Source: Synechococcus sp. PROS-7-1
GTDB lineage: Bacteria; Cyanobacteriota; Cyanobacteriia; PCC-6307; Cyanobiaceae
DNA length: 64,000 bases
Direction of reading: 5' to 3'
Assembly (NCBI RefSeq): GCF_014279795.1
Contig: NZ_CP047945.1
Span: forward strand, 392,572-456,571
The translations under genes and the position numbers were made by a program. This document shows positions 44,715 to 54,474 of this stretch, piece after piece. The number at the start of each line of letters is the position of its first letter. The first letter of the stretch is position 1. The notes under the pieces are model-generated. The model saw nothing but the letters and a program-made list of their open reading frames with translations. It was not told where the DNA came from and searched no databases.

Positions 44715-45562
44715 CAGTTCAGGGGTTTGCGGAAGCGCATCAGGCCCCAACACAGTCGGCCGGCTTCACCCCCTTCCACCCAGTGGCCGAGGCCAGCATC
44801 CATGCGCTCGAGATAGTCGGCGCTAATCGTGCGGGTCAGAAGCTCACGGCGCTGCCTGAGCTCCTCACGTACGCGGCTGTAGTGCCTGATCAGCATCGGG
44901 GTTTGTTCCATCCAGTGGGTCCGCTCAAGCCCAGCTGCTTCGGCCCAGCGGTTGTACCGCTCCGGGGAGCCAAGGTCTTGCAGGTGGATCCGCTTCAGGA
45001 TTGCCGAGAGCGACTCGGCCGGAACACCATCAGCGGCCATGGGATCGGTCATCACCATCACTCCGCCAGGTTTCAGCAGGCGTGACGCCTCATGCATCAC
45101 GGTCTGACGGTTGCCTGAGTGCAGGATTGCGTCCTGGCTCCAGATCACATCGGCTAGAGGAACCGATTCGAAGGAGGCGTTGTGAACGGTGATTTTCTGG
45201 TCGACTCCGGCCTCGCGGTTGAGAAGTCGATGACGATCATTCTCAACGGCGGAAATATTGATGGCTTCGATCCGCACGTTGGGATGTTGGCAGAGACGGC
45301 GTGCGGCGCCCCCGTAGCCGGAGCCGAAATCCACAACAAGGCACTCAGCTTGACCATCGCCCAAACCGTCGTGGCCAATCAGGTCGATCAGGGTGTCGAC
45401 CGTGCGCCGGCTGGCAGCAGCGATCGCTTCATCGGCTTCGGCGTAGAGGCCGATGTGGATGTCCTCGCCTCCCCAGATGTCGGCATAGAAGTGATCGGCA
45501 TCGGCGCTGTCGTAGTAACTGGCAGCCGTGGCCGCGGCATCGGAGTAGGTGCTTTGCGTCAT
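44714..45562 (-). CDS. dimethylglycine/sarcosine N-methyltransferase
   Basis: Catalyses the last two SAM-dependent steps from sarcosine to glycine betaine. The 282-residue protein opens AAATAASYYDSADADHFYAD, has the SAM motif LVVDFGSGYGGAARRL, the acidic strand and IWSQDAILHSGNRQTVMHEA. It lies 5 bases after the glycine/sarcosine methyltransferase gene, and together they make the compatible solute glycine betaine. Confidence 0.92.
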   Translation of the reverse strand: MTQSTYSDAAATAASYYDSADADHFYADIWGGEDIHIGLYAEADEAIAAASRRTVDTLIDLIGHDGLGDGQAECLVVDFGSGYGGAARRLCQHPNVRIEAINISAVENDRHRLLNREAGVDQKITVHNASFESVPLADVIWSQDAILHSGNRQTVMHEASRLLKPGGVMVMTDPMAADGVPAESLSAILKRIHLQDLGSPERYNRWAEAAGLERTHWMEQTPMLIRHYSRVREELRQRRELLTRTISADYLERMDAGLGHWVEGGEAGRLCWGLMRFRKPLN

Positions 45563-45567
45563 GGGGT

Positions 45568-46410
45568 TTAGATGGCGGTCATATCGGTGTTGAAGAGGTA
45601 TTCCTTCTCCGCAACGTGCACGTAGAAATCAGGATCGTCGTGGCCTCGTTGGTAGTCGCCATAGGTGGTGATGCGTTGGAAGCCCACCTCGCGCATCAGC
45701 CTTCTGACGTAGCCATGACGCAAGGGGAACATGTTGAGGTGGTACGTGCTCCCATCGCTGAATGCGTAGCGGAAGCGGGCGAGTCCGTCATCCACATGCT
45801 CAGGACCAACCTCGACATCCTTGCCGCAATACACGTTGCTCTTGCCACTGGTTGAGGTTCCTTCCAGCAGCCTGTCGTAGTTCCGATGGTCGAGAATCAG
45901 GATGCCGTTGTGCTTGAGAACGGCGTAGTACTCCGCAAGAGCTTTGCGCCGATCCCGTTCCCGGAACAGATGGGTGAAGGAGTTGCCCAGGCAAATCACG
46001 GCGTCGTATTCGCCGTGGATGTCGCGGTTCAGAAAACGCCAGTCGGCGTGAACCGTTCGCATCAGCAGGTCCCGACTCCGAGCATTCTTGAAAGCCCGGG
46101 CCAGCATGTTCGGGCTCCCATCCACGCTCACCACCTCGAAGCCTTCGCGCAGCAGGCGCACGGAATGGAACCCGGTGCCTGTGGCCACATCAAGGACGGA
46201 CTTGGCTCCATGCTCATGCAGCAGCTTCACGAAGAAATCGCCTTCGGCTTCTTCGCGTGCTTGCCAATCGATCAGGCGATCCCAGCGGTCAGCAAACTGC
46301 TCGATGTACTCCTGCTGGTAGTGGTCCGTTTCCCTCACGCTTTCGGGGGTTTCGCCGAACCGCTGAGCATCACCGGACTCCGCTGAAGGGTGGCTCTTGG
46401 TTGAGGTCAT
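45568..46410 (-). CDS. glycine/sarcosine N-methyltransferase
   Basis: Methylates glycine to sarcosine and dimethylglycine. The 280-residue protein has the opening YIEQFADRWDRLIDWQARE, SAM motif VLDVATGTGFHSVRLL and the family-typical AVICLGNSFTHLFRERDR. The ATG at 46,410 fits homologues better than upstream codons. First gene of the betaine-synthesis unit, divergent from the proVWX transporter genes. Confidence 0.93.
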   Translation of the reverse strand: MTSTKSHPSAESGDAQRFGETPESVRETDHYQQEYIEQFADRWDRLIDWQAREEAEGDFFVKLLHEHGAKSVLDVATGTGFHSVRLLREGFEVVSVDGSPNMLARAFKNARSRDLLMRTVHADWRFLNRDIHGEYDAVICLGNSFTHLFRERDRRKALAEYYAVLKHNGILILDHRNYDRLLEGTSTSGKSNVYCGKDVEVGPEHVDDGLARFRYAFSDGSTYHLNMFPLRHGYVRRLMREVGFQRITTYGDYQRGHDDPDFYVHVAEKEYLFNTDMTAI

Positions 46411-46703
46411 GCCGAATTCGCTCTTGAATGCACTGGAAATGGCAGCGATGCCGCAGATCCTTTGCCCGCAGTGCACGCAACACCATTGATGTGAACGATG
46501 AACAAGATTCTCGCTCTCTCTGCAACCTAACCATGAAGTGCATGGCTGTCAGCGTTCTCGTGAAATCGATCACTCAAAAAGCATGCGTATATTCGCGAAA
46601 ACCATTGTGGTGCAGCTGGTCTCAGTGATGCAAAAGTGTGCGTATTCGAGGTCTTCGTGCTGGCGTCTCTCGTGCCTCTTCGCGTTTTTGCTATAAGCGT
46701 CAT
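46411..46703. other. divergent regulatory region of the betaine genes
   Basis: About 290 bases between the outward-reading synthesis and transport genes. It should hold both promoters. I see only A+T-rich patches (around 46,560-46,610) and no recognisable operator or gene. The proV start is uncertain, so this region may be shorter. Confidence 0.45.
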
Positions 46704-47861
46704 GTGGTGTTGGAGGCCTCTGAAGTGAAGTCAGAGATCTCTATAGATTCAGTTTGGAAGATATTTGGTGGTTCTTCCTCTGACGTGATCCATCAGTTAC
46801 GCAAGGGCGTAGATCCTGAGCAACTGCACCAGCAACAGGGCGCTCGCGCCGCTGTGCAAGATGTCTGCCTCGAGATCCGCGCTGGCGAAATCTTCGTCGT
46901 AATGGGCCTGTCTGGCTCGGGCAAGTCCACCTTGCTGCGACTGCTCAATGGGCTGATTCGACCGTCCGCTGGGGATGTCTTTGTGCAGGGACGGTCGCTC
47001 GCTGGTTTGACGCCCTCCGAGCTGGCTGATGTGCGCCGGCATCAGATGGCCATGGTTTTTCAATCCTTTGCGCTGTTTCCCCATCGGAGCGTTCTTGACA
47101 ATGCGGCCTTTGGCTTGGAGGTGGCCGGCGTTCCGCGCAGAGTCCGACAATCCCGAGCCATCGAGGCGTTGGAGCGGGTCGGACTAGGACAGGAATTGCG
47201 CAAGCGACCCGCCCAGCTCTCCGGAGGCATGCAACAGCGCGTAGGCCTGGCGCGAGCGCTGGCGCTCGATCCCCCGATCCTGCTCATGGATGAGGCCTTC
47301 TCTGCCCTCGATCCTCTGATTCGCGTCGATATGCAGGATCTGCTTCTCGATCTCCAGGCGGAGCAGCGCCGCACGATTGTTTTTATTACCCATGACCTTG
47401 ACGAAGCCATTCGGATCGGTGACCGGATCGCACTGATGCAGGGAGGGCGACTGCTCCAGTGCGATACGGCCCAGACCCTGCTGCATCAACCCGCCAGCGA
47501 AGAGGTCCGCCGTTTCTTCAGGGATGTGGATGTGGCATCGGTGCTGACCGTCGACCGTGTGGCGATGCCAACCAACCGTGAGCTTGTGCTTCAGGACGGT
47601 GACCCCCGACCTGAGCGATCTCAGGACACGCGTTATGTCATGGACTCACAGCGCCGGTTCTTGGGGATCGTCACCGCGCAACAGGGTTGGCTTGACGCTT
47701 CAGAAACCACCGTTCTGCAGTCGGGAACTCGCGTCAAAGACGCAATCCAAGCGGTGGCTCTCTGCGCCGATCCAGTGCCGGTGCTGGATTCTGGTCAGCG
47801 ATTGATTGGTGTGATCAGCGCCCATCAACTGCTCAGATCGATGGAGGGATTTGGTTCATGA
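46704..47861 (+). CDS. proV: glycine betaine/proline ABC transporter ATPase
   Basis: About 385 residues. The opening SVWKIFGG is typical of ProV/OpuAA. Walker A is GLSGSGKSTLLR, the signature LSGGMQQRVGLARAL and Walker B ILLMDEAFSALD, followed by a C-terminal CBS-like part (about 270-385). The start is uncertain: GTG at 46,704 or 46,707, or a GTG at 46,638. It overlaps proW by 4 bases. Confidence 0.9.
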   Translation: MVLEASEVKSEISIDSVWKIFGGSSSDVIHQLRKGVDPEQLHQQQGARAAVQDVCLEIRAGEIFVVMGLSGSGKSTLLRLLNGLIRPSAGDVFVQGRSLAGLTPSELADVRRHQMAMVFQSFALFPHRSVLDNAAFGLEVAGVPRRVRQSRAIEALERVGLGQELRKRPAQLSGGMQQRVGLARALALDPPILLMDEAFSALDPLIRVDMQDLLLDLQAEQRRTIVFITHDLDEAIRIGDRIALMQGGRLLQCDTAQTLLHQPASEEVRRFFRDVDVASVLTVDRVAMPTNRELVLQDGDPRPERSQDTRYVMDSQRRFLGIVTAQQGWLDASETTVLQSGTRVKDAIQAVALCADPVPVLDSGQRLIGVISAHQLLRSMEGFGS

Positions 47862-48754
47862 CTCTCCTTGCAGCGGCACATCAGGCCGGTTGGCTCGGAC
47901 AAAGCGTCGATGTCATCGTTGCCTGGCTGCTTGCCAATGCTCAGGGTGCATTTGATGTGATCAAGGTCTCGGTTCTTGCCGTGGTCTCCTTCACCGAGAT
48001 GCTTCTGGAGAGTCCTCCGGCTTGGTTGCTCGCTTGGAGCGTGGCTGCGATCGGTCTTTGGAGAGTGAGTGGAGGCTTCGCTCTCTTCGTGCTTCTCGGC
48101 CTCAACCTCGTGCTCTCCCTTCAGCTCTGGAACGAGATGATCGCCACCCTGGCTCTGGTGATCACCGCCTCGCTGTTGGCACTCGTGATCGGGTTGCCCT
48201 TGGGAATCCTCTCGGCCCGATACCGCTCGGTTTGGCGTTTGGTGAGGCCCTGCCTCGACTTGATGCAGACCATGCCGGCATTCGTTTATCTGATTCCCGC
48301 TGTGATGCTGTTCAGCACGGGTGCGGTGCCTTCGATCCTGGCCACCCTGATTTTTTCCATGCCTCCTGTGGTCCGATTGACGCAGCTCGGACTGTCCCAG
48401 GTGCCTGCCGATTTGATCGAAGCAGGGCGCTCCTTCGGATGCAGTGAACGCCAGCTTCTCTGGAAAGTTCAGATGCCAAGCGCTCTGCCAACGGTGATGA
48501 CGGGCGTCAATCAGACGATCATGCTGGCTCTGTCCATGGTGGTGATCGCTTCCATGATTGGCGGAGGCGGTTTAGGCGATGTGGTGTTGCGTGGCATTCA
48601 GCAGCTCGACGTGGGTCTGGGTTTCGAGGGTGGAATCGCTGTTGTGATCCTTGCCGTGATCCTCGACCGTCTCAGTCAGAGCTTCACCGCCCGCGAAGTG
48701 CAACCCCTTCGTCAGCGCTGGCGCGCGTGGATGTCTCCCTGGAGGTCGTCATGA
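47858..48754 (+). CDS. proW: glycine betaine/proline ABC transporter permease
   Basis: A 298-residue permease with about six membrane helices. The inner-membrane component motif EAGRSFGCSERQLLWKVQMP is near residue 190 and faces the ATPase. ATGA overlaps on both sides place it firmly in the proVWX operon. Confidence 0.93.
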   Translation: MTLLAAAHQAGWLGQSVDVIVAWLLANAQGAFDVIKVSVLAVVSFTEMLLESPPAWLLAWSVAAIGLWRVSGGFALFVLLGLNLVLSLQLWNEMIATLALVITASLLALVIGLPLGILSARYRSVWRLVRPCLDLMQTMPAFVYLIPAVMLFSTGAVPSILATLIFSMPPVVRLTQLGLSQVPADLIEAGRSFGCSERQLLWKVQMPSALPTVMTGVNQTIMLALSMVVIASMIGGGGLGDVVLRGIQQLDVGLGFEGGIAVVILAVILDRLSQSFTAREVQPLRQRWRAWMSPWRSS

Positions 48755-49719
48755 GTGATTACAACCGCATCCGTCGACGCGCTGTGTTGCTTGGAGGCCT
48801 CGGCCTTGCGGGGGCTTCGATGGCCAGCTTGGTCAATCTCAGTCAACCTTCTGCGCGGACATCTCAGGCGGCAGGTCCGGAGACTGGAGGTGCAGCGCAA
48901 CCCATCTCGGCAATATCAGGATCCACCCTGCGACTGGGTTGGTCTCCTTGGGCTGATGCCGAGGTCATCAGCCTGATCGCTCAGAAGGTGATTCAGCAGG
49001 CCTACAACATCGAGGTGGAGAGAGTTCTCGCCGACATCGGCATTCAATACGCCTCAGTTGCTCGCGGCGATCTCGACATGATGCTGATGGCCTGGTTGCC
49101 ACTGACCCATCGTGACTACTGGCAACGGGTGCGCGACCGCGTGCTCGATTTCGGGTCCATGTATTCCGGCCGTCTGGGCTGGGTGGTTCCCGACTACATC
49201 CCGAAGGCTGAGCTCTCGTCGATCCAGCAGTTGCGGAACCCTGCTCTGGCCGCTCGTTTTCAGAACCGCGTGCAGGGGATCGATCCAGGTTCAGGGTTGA
49301 ATCAGGCGTCTGCAGAGGCGCTCAAGAGTTACCAACTCAATGACCTCGACTTGGTGGCCTCGAGCAGTGCGGCGATGACGGCGGTGCTTGACCAGGCCAT
49401 TCGCAGGCAACAGTGGGTGATCGTGACCAGCTGGATGCCGCATTGGATGTTCGCCCGCTACAAGTTGCGTTTTCTTGAAGACCCGAAGCGTGTGTTTGGG
49501 GGCATTGAGTGGATTCACGCGCTGGGGCGGCCCAGTCTTGATTTGGATGCTCCCGATGTCGCCGACTTCCTGACCCGTTTCCATCTCCCGGATCAGGAGA
49601 TGTCGGACCTGCTGCTCAAGGCCAATGATCGATCAGCTGAGATCGCTGTCGACGAATACCTCGACACCCACCCCGCACGCGTTCGCTACTGGACCACAGG
49701 CCAAATCGCCGCTGGGTGA
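48751..49719 (+). CDS. proX: glycine betaine-binding protein
   Basis: A 322-residue periplasmic binding protein of the OpuAC type. The signal peptide starts NRIRRRAVLLGGLGLAG, with arginines resembling a Tat signal without a strict motif. The binding domain begins LRLGWSPWADAEVISLIAQK, and the aromatic residues in MLMAWLPLTHRDYW are of the kind that cage the trimethylammonium group. It starts within the proW stop (ATGA). Confidence 0.92.
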   Translation: MSDYNRIRRRAVLLGGLGLAGASMASLVNLSQPSARTSQAAGPETGGAAQPISAISGSTLRLGWSPWADAEVISLIAQKVIQQAYNIEVERVLADIGIQYASVARGDLDMMLMAWLPLTHRDYWQRVRDRVLDFGSMYSGRLGWVVPDYIPKAELSSIQQLRNPALAARFQNRVQGIDPGSGLNQASAEALKSYQLNDLDLVASSSAAMTAVLDQAIRRQQWVIVTSWMPHWMFARYKLRFLEDPKRVFGGIEWIHALGRPSLDLDAPDVADFLTRFHLPDQEMSDLLLKANDRSAEIAVDEYLDTHPARVRYWTTGQIAAG

Positions 49720-49728
49720 TCTCCAGCC

Positions 49729-50604
49729 TCAGGGTTGTGTTGTCATGGGCTTGAGACTTCGCCTCCAGGCAATGAAGGGAAGGATGGTGACCGTCATCAG
49801 CACGCCGTAAACGGCAGACGGCAGGCTGAAGCTGTTGAGCTGGCTTTGCATTAGGTCTGGTCCGAGCAACGATCCCACGACGATGCCCACGGTCCCGTTT
49901 TGAAATCCCGCCTCAATGGACAAGCTGGTGGTCTGCTCTGTTGGCATCTTCAGAAGATTGCCCAGGCTCAGCCCGATGGCCAGCATCAGCAGATTCAGTG
50001 CCAGAAGGGTTGGACCAATCGTTGTCAGGTTGCTCGTAAACACTGACCATTGGCTGATCAGGGTGCCGGCCACGATCAGCACGAACAACAGATTGGCGAG
50101 CCGTTCGGCCTTTTGTCTGTTGCGTTTGCAGAAGCCAGGTGCCTGCTGAGCGATCCACACCCCGATTACCACCGGAACGGTGGAGATCGAAAACACCTTG
50201 AGACTGAGAGGGAGAATGGACAGCTCAAGGGTTTGACTCGTTAGCAACAACGGTGCTGTGAGGCTGAGAACCACAGGCAAGGTGAATGCTGTCACCAGGC
50301 TGGCCAGGGCTGTGTAGGAGATCGATAGCGCTACGTCTCCGCGGGAGAGCCTTGTCATCACATTGGAGGTGATTCCTCCTGGACAACAGCTCAGGATCAT
50401 GACCCCCAAGGCAAGGTCGCCAGTCAGTCCGAACAAGCGCAGAAGACCGAAGGCCACAAATGGCAGAAGAATGAGCTGAGCCAACGCTCCGCCCATGAGA
50501 GCGCGCGGCTGGCCAAGAGCTCTGCCGAAATCAGCCGGTTGGAGCGACAGACCCAGGCTCAACATGATGAAAGCCAGGCCGACGGACAGAACGAGTTCGA
50601 TCAA
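49729..50604 (-). CDS. bile acid:sodium symporter (BASS) family transporter
   Basis: A 291-residue polytopic protein with about nine hydrophobic helices. The BASS pattern is visible in MILSCCPGGITSNVMTRLSR and, near the C-terminus, SIEAGFQNGTVGIVVGSLL. The family couples Na+ to uptake of organic anions; the cyanobacterial substrate is not determined by sequence. The 3' end is 9 bases from that of proX (convergent). Confidence 0.85.
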   Translation of the reverse strand: MIELVLSVGLAFIMLSLGLSLQPADFGRALGQPRALMGGALAQLILLPFVAFGLLRLFGLTGDLALGVMILSCCPGGITSNVMTRLSRGDVALSISYTALASLVTAFTLPVVLSLTAPLLLTSQTLELSILPLSLKVFSISTVPVVIGVWIAQQAPGFCKRNRQKAERLANLLFVLIVAGTLISQWSVFTSNLTTIGPTLLALNLLMLAIGLSLGNLLKMPTEQTTSLSIEAGFQNGTVGIVVGSLLGPDLMQSQLNSFSLPSAVYGVLMTVTILPFIAWRRSLKPMTTQP

Positions 50605-50660
50605 GATCGATTCAGCCGGTGGCGACTCAGCAGGTTAAGCGCCGATGTGGGGCCCAACAA

Positions 50661-50686
50661 AAAGCCCCCTCGTGAGAGGGGGCTTT
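50661..50686. terminator. psbA terminator
   Basis: AAAGCCCCCTC and GAGGGGGCTTT form a perfect 11-base stem with a GTGA loop. On the minus strand a T-rich tail follows, about 40 bases past the psbA stop. Confidence 0.93.
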
Positions 50687-50725
50687 CCGATTCAACTGAC
50701 GCTGAATCTTTTGGAGACTTCAGCC

Positions 50726-51805
50726 TCAGCCGATGGCGGGTGCTTGCAGAGCCACAGGAGTGGACTCAGCAGCTGCCAGGTCGAGGGGGAAGTTGTGAGC
50801 GTTGCGCTCGTGCATCACTTCCATGCCGAGGTTGGCGCGGTTCAGCACATCAGCCCAGGTGTTCAGGACGCGGCCCTGACCATCAAGGATGGACTGGTTG
50901 AAGTTGAAACCGTTCAGGTTGAAAGCCATGGTGCTGACGCCCAGGGCAGTGAACCAGATGCCGACCACAGGCCAGGCAGCCAGGAAGAAGTGAAGGCTGC
51001 GGCTGTTGTTGAAGGAGGCGTATTGGAAGATCAGGCGACCGAAGTAACCGTGGGCAGCCACGATGTTGTAGGTCTCTTCCTCTTGGCCGAACTTGTAGCC
51101 GTAGTTCTGGGACTCGCTCTCGGTGGTTTCACGCACCAGGGAGGAGGTCACCAGGGAGCCGTGCATGGCGGAGAACAGGGAGCCACCGAACACACCTGCG
51201 ACGCCCATCATGTGGAAGGGGTGCATCAGGATGTTGTGCTCTGCCTGGAACACCAGCATGAAGTTGAAGGTGCCGGAGATGCCCAGGGGCATGCCGTCAG
51301 AGAAGGAACCCTGACCGAAGGGGTACACCAGGAACACGGCGGAGGCAGCAGCCACAGGTGCGCTGTAAGCAACGCAGATCCAGGGGCGCATGCCCAGGCG
51401 GTAGGACAGTTCCCACTCGCGGCCCATGTAGCAGAAGATGCCGATCAGGAAGTGGAAGACAACCAGCTGGTAAGGACCGCCGTTGTACAGCCACTCGTCG
51501 AGAGAGGCAGCTTCCCAGATGGGATAGAAGTGAAGGCCGATGGCGTTCGAGGAAGGAACAACAGCACCAGAGATGATGTTGTTTCCGTAGATCAGGGAGC
51601 CGGCGACGGGCTCACGGATGCCGTCGATGTCGACGGGGGGCGCTGCGATGAAAGCAACGATGAAGCAGGTGGTGGCAGCCAGCAGGGTGGGGATCATCAG
51701 CACACCGAACCAGCCCACATACAGGCGGTTGTTGGTGGAGGTGACCCACTCGCAGAAGGACTGCCAGCCATTGGCGCCGGAGCGCTGCTGAATGGTGGTG
51801 GTCAT
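50726..51805 (-). CDS. psbA: photosystem II D1 protein
   Basis: A 359-residue reaction-centre protein with five membrane helices. Intact family features include [33 protein letters not shown], the helix with E130 ([15 protein letters not shown]), [14 protein letters not shown] and the C-terminal precursor cut DLA followed by AAESTP. Residue 130 is Glu, the form associated with high light (D1:2), rather than Gln. Strong terminator downstream. Confidence 0.98.
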   Translation of the reverse strand: MTTTIQQRSGANGWQSFCEWVTSTNNRLYVGWFGVLMIPTLLAATTCFIVAFIAAPPVDIDGIREPVAGSLIYGNNIISGAVVPSSNAIGLHFYPIWEAASLDEWLYNGGPYQLVVFHFLIGIFCYMGREWELSYRLGMRPWICVAYSAPVAAASAVFLVYPFGQGSFSDGMPLGISGTFNFMLVFQAEHNILMHPFHMMGVAGVFGGSLFSAMHGSLVTSSLVRETTESESQNYGYKFGQEEETYNIVAAHGYFGRLIFQYASFNNSRSLHFFLAAWPVVGIWFTALGVSTMAFNLNGFNFNQSILDGQGRVLNTWADVLNRANLGMEVMHERNAHNFPLDLAAAESTPVALQAPAIG

Positions 51806-51900
51806 GAGTACGGAAAAGAAGGCTCCGAAGAGCGGTTACGGAAGGGCAGGAATGCCCTGCCAAACAAGAGTGTAAAGGAACATTGCGGAAGTTTTCCGCA
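51806..51900 (-). promoter_or_regulatory. psbA upstream region
   Basis: On the minus strand a TACACT hexamer (51,869-51,874) is a plausible -10 box. The palindrome GCGGAAAACTTCCGC (51,885-51,899) is just upstream. A hairpin GGGCATTCCTGCCC (51,844-51,857) lies in the expected 5' leader. I find no matching -35 hexamer. Confidence 0.45.
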
Positions 51901-51979
51901 GCTTTATGAAGTCGTTGTGAAGAAGCGTTGAGCTACGGCCCGTCTCGCCTCCCGGGGAGTGCTTGTTAGCGTCCAATCC

Positions 51980-53596
51980 ATGGACGATCTCCCGCATCAG
52001 TCAGCGCTCGCAGTCCCGGGCTCAGCCACCGACGAGCGCGTGTTGCTGGTGCGGCTTCCCTGCAACCCGATCTTTCCGATTGGACCGATCTACTTGGCAG
52101 ACCACCTGCACAAGTGCTTCCCAGGATTGCCCCAGCGCATTCTGGATCTCGCCGCCCTGCCGGTTCTGGACGTTCATCGTGTCCTGCGCATCACGATCGA
52201 TCAGTTCCAGCCCACCCTGCTGGTGTTCTCTTGGCGAGACATTCAGATCTACGCCCCAGTGGACGGCCGAGGCGGAAATCCTCTTCAGAACTCGTTTGAG
52301 GTCTTCTATTCGCGCAATCCCTTGAAACGCCTGCACGGTGCTCTTGGTGGTCTGCGCTTGATGACCAGTCACTACGGGGAGCTTCGTCGCAATCAGTTGC
52401 TTGTGAAACAGGGGCTGCGTCGCGCGCGTCGCTATCAGCCTCAAGCCAGGGCCGTTCTTGGCGGTGGCGCCGTCAGTGTGTTTTACGAGCAGCTTGGCCG
52501 CTCTCTGCCGAAGGGAACCATTGTCTCCATCGGAGAGGGGGAACCTCTTCTTGAAAAGCTGTTGAAGGGTCAGAGTCTCGAAGGTGAACGCTGCTTCGTT
52601 GTCGGAGCGCCTCCTCGCCCGGGCCTGATCCATGAACAGCCGGAGAGTCGCCCGAAAACTGCTTGCGATTACGACTACATCGCCTCCATCTGGCCCCAAC
52701 TTGACTGGTATCTCGAGGGTGGCGATTTCTATGTGGGCGTGCAGACCAAACGGGGCTGCCCTCACAACTGCTGTTACTGCGTGTACACGGTGGTGGAAGG
52801 CAAGCAGGTTCGCCTCAATCCTGTGGACGAGGTGGTGAAGGAGATGCGCCAGCTCTATGACCGTGGCGTTCGAGGCTTCTGGTTTACCGACGCCCAGTTC
52901 ATTCCGGCTCGGCGTTACATCGAAGATGCCAAAGAGTTGCTGCGCGCGATTAAGGCGGAGGGTCTCACGGGCATTCGTTGGGCTGCTTACATCCGTGCCG
53001 ACAACCTCGACCCCGAGTTGGCACAGCTCATGGTGGACACCGGCATGAGCTATTTCGAAATCGGCATCACATCAGGGTCCCAGGAGCTCGTTCGCAAAAT
53101 GCGCATGGGCTACAACCTGCGCACTGTTCTCGACAGTTGCAGAATGCTCGCCAATGCGGGCTTTAAGGATCACGTGTCCGTGAACTATTCGTTCAACGTG
53201 ATTGATGAGCGTCCGGAGACCATTCGTCAAACCGTGGCCTACCACCGCGAGCTCGAGGCGATTTTTGGTGCTGACCGTGTGGAGCCAGCGATCTTCTTCA
53301 TCGGCTTGCAACCCCATACCCATCTTGAGCAGTACGGATTCGATCAGGGACTGATCAAGCCTGGTTACAACCCGATGAGCATGATGCCCTGGACGGCCAG
53401 AAAGCTTCTTTGGAATCCAGAGCCTATGGGCAGCACCTTCGGACGGGTGTGTTTGGAAGCTTTTGATGCGAATCCATCGGATTTCGGTCGAACGGTGATG
53501 GATCTGCTGGAACGCGATTACGGCACTTCAACCCTCAATGAAGCCCTGCGGGCTCCGGTTCAGGGTCGCGGCGCCCTCGCTAACGCCGTTAGCTGA
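51980..53596 (+). CDS. B12-binding-type radical SAM protein
   Basis: A 538-residue protein with an N-terminal Rossmann-like B12-binding-type domain (about 20-230) and a radical SAM domain with the 4Fe-4S motif CPHNCCYC (KRGCPHNCCYCVY, about residue 255). The motif FWFTDAQFIPARRYIEDAK follows. Its substrate is unknown. The ATG at 51,980 is preferred over a GTG at 51,959. It reads away from psbA. Confidence 0.85.
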   Translation: MDDLPHQSALAVPGSATDERVLLVRLPCNPIFPIGPIYLADHLHKCFPGLPQRILDLAALPVLDVHRVLRITIDQFQPTLLVFSWRDIQIYAPVDGRGGNPLQNSFEVFYSRNPLKRLHGALGGLRLMTSHYGELRRNQLLVKQGLRRARRYQPQARAVLGGGAVSVFYEQLGRSLPKGTIVSIGEGEPLLEKLLKGQSLEGERCFVVGAPPRPGLIHEQPESRPKTACDYDYIASIWPQLDWYLEGGDFYVGVQTKRGCPHNCCYCVYTVVEGKQVRLNPVDEVVKEMRQLYDRGVRGFWFTDAQFIPARRYIEDAKELLRAIKAEGLTGIRWAAYIRADNLDPELAQLMVDTGMSYFEIGITSGSQELVRKMRMGYNLRTVLDSCRMLANAGFKDHVSVNYSFNVIDERPETIRQTVAYHRELEAIFGADRVEPAIFFIGLQPHTHLEQYGFDQGLIKPGYNPMSMMPWTARKLLWNPEPMGSTFGRVCLEAFDANPSDFGRTVMDLLERDYGTSTLNEALRAPVQGRGALANAVS

Positions 53597-54474
53597 CGAC
53601 CAAGCAAAACGGTGAGAGCTGCGATTCCCACCAGGCCTCCCAGAGGGTTGGGATGGGCACCTCCAGGTCCGATGAGCCACTGCGGTGCGCTTGGCGAGAT
53701 CTGAAGCAAGCCTCCCTGCAGAGCGAACCACCCGCCAACAAGTCCGCCGTGCAAGCCGACGCATCCCCAAAGAGAGCCATCATTCAGACGTCTTTGAACA
53801 GCCAGGACCAGGCCGAGCAAGGTCAGTCCCACGAGCAGGCCGAGCATGGGAAGAACGCCAAGATTGAACCGGGTATGCACCAAGCTAAAGATCAATGCCT
53901 GGGTCACAACCGCGGTACGAGGCCCGGTGTATTGAGAGAGTTCTCCCCAGAGCCATCCCCGGAACAGCAGCTCTTCGGCGAGCCCGACGCCAAAGCACAG
54001 TGCCAGAGCATTGAGAGCATCCGCAGCGTTGAGTTCGCCAAGCCAGCGTCCCCAGGATCCGAGCAGAAGCGGCAAGCTGATCAAGGTGAGCAGTGCGGCC
54101 GACTGCAGTAAGCCCGCGATCAGGCATCGACCGGAGGAGGGGGCTTGTCTGCGGCTTCGCAAGCCCAACATCTGCCAGGGATGACGACTGTTCCAGCGTT
54201 GTCGGACCCAGCTCGGAAGGATCAGAACAAAGAGCACCAGGCTGAAGGCGGTGCCGATCAGGCTCAGTCTTGATGCCGTGGCTTCAGGGAGAATGAGGCC
54301 CAAAGGCTGCGTCAGTACCCATCCCAGCCCGTAGAGGGCAGGAATCAGAAGAATGGTGGCGATCCAGCGCGGACGCGCTTGAAGCAGGGCTTTCCCGGTT
54401 TGGACGATGGAATGAACGATCAGTTTTCCGGTTCGATGGTGCTGGTGAGGCCCTTGCCCTTCAGGGTCTCGCAA
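53560..54474 (-). CDS. CPBP-family intramembrane metalloprotease
   Basis: A protein of about 280-304 residues with about eight hydrophobic helices. The Abi/CPBP glutamate motif GLAEELLFRGWLWGEL is followed by a histidine motif in FSLVHTRFN and another in VGLHGGLVGGW. The start is unclear: the only good codon is a TTG at 54,474, which overlaps clpS by about 55 bases. Convergent 3' overlap with the radical SAM gene of 37 bases. Confidence 0.8.
   Translation of the reverse strand: MRDPEGQGPHQHHRTGKLIVHSIVQTGKALLQARPRWIATILLIPALYGLGWVLTQPLGLILPEATASRLSLIGTAFSLVLFVLILPSWVRQRWNSRHPWQMLGLRSRRQAPSSGRCLIAGLLQSAALLTLISLPLLLGSWGRWLGELNAADALNALALCFGVGLAEELLFRGWLWGELSQYTGPRTAVVTQALIFSLVHTRFNLGVLPMLGLLVGLTLLGLVLAVQRRLNDGSLWGCVGLHGGLVGGWFALQGGLLQISPSAPQWLIGPGGAHPNPLGGLVGIAALTVLLGRQLTALARAPRP

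Noticed and set aside
50645-51931. 428-codon plus-strand frame opposite psbA
   Set aside because: It is the antisense reading of psbA, rich in His, Gly, Val and Gln as expected from its codon use.
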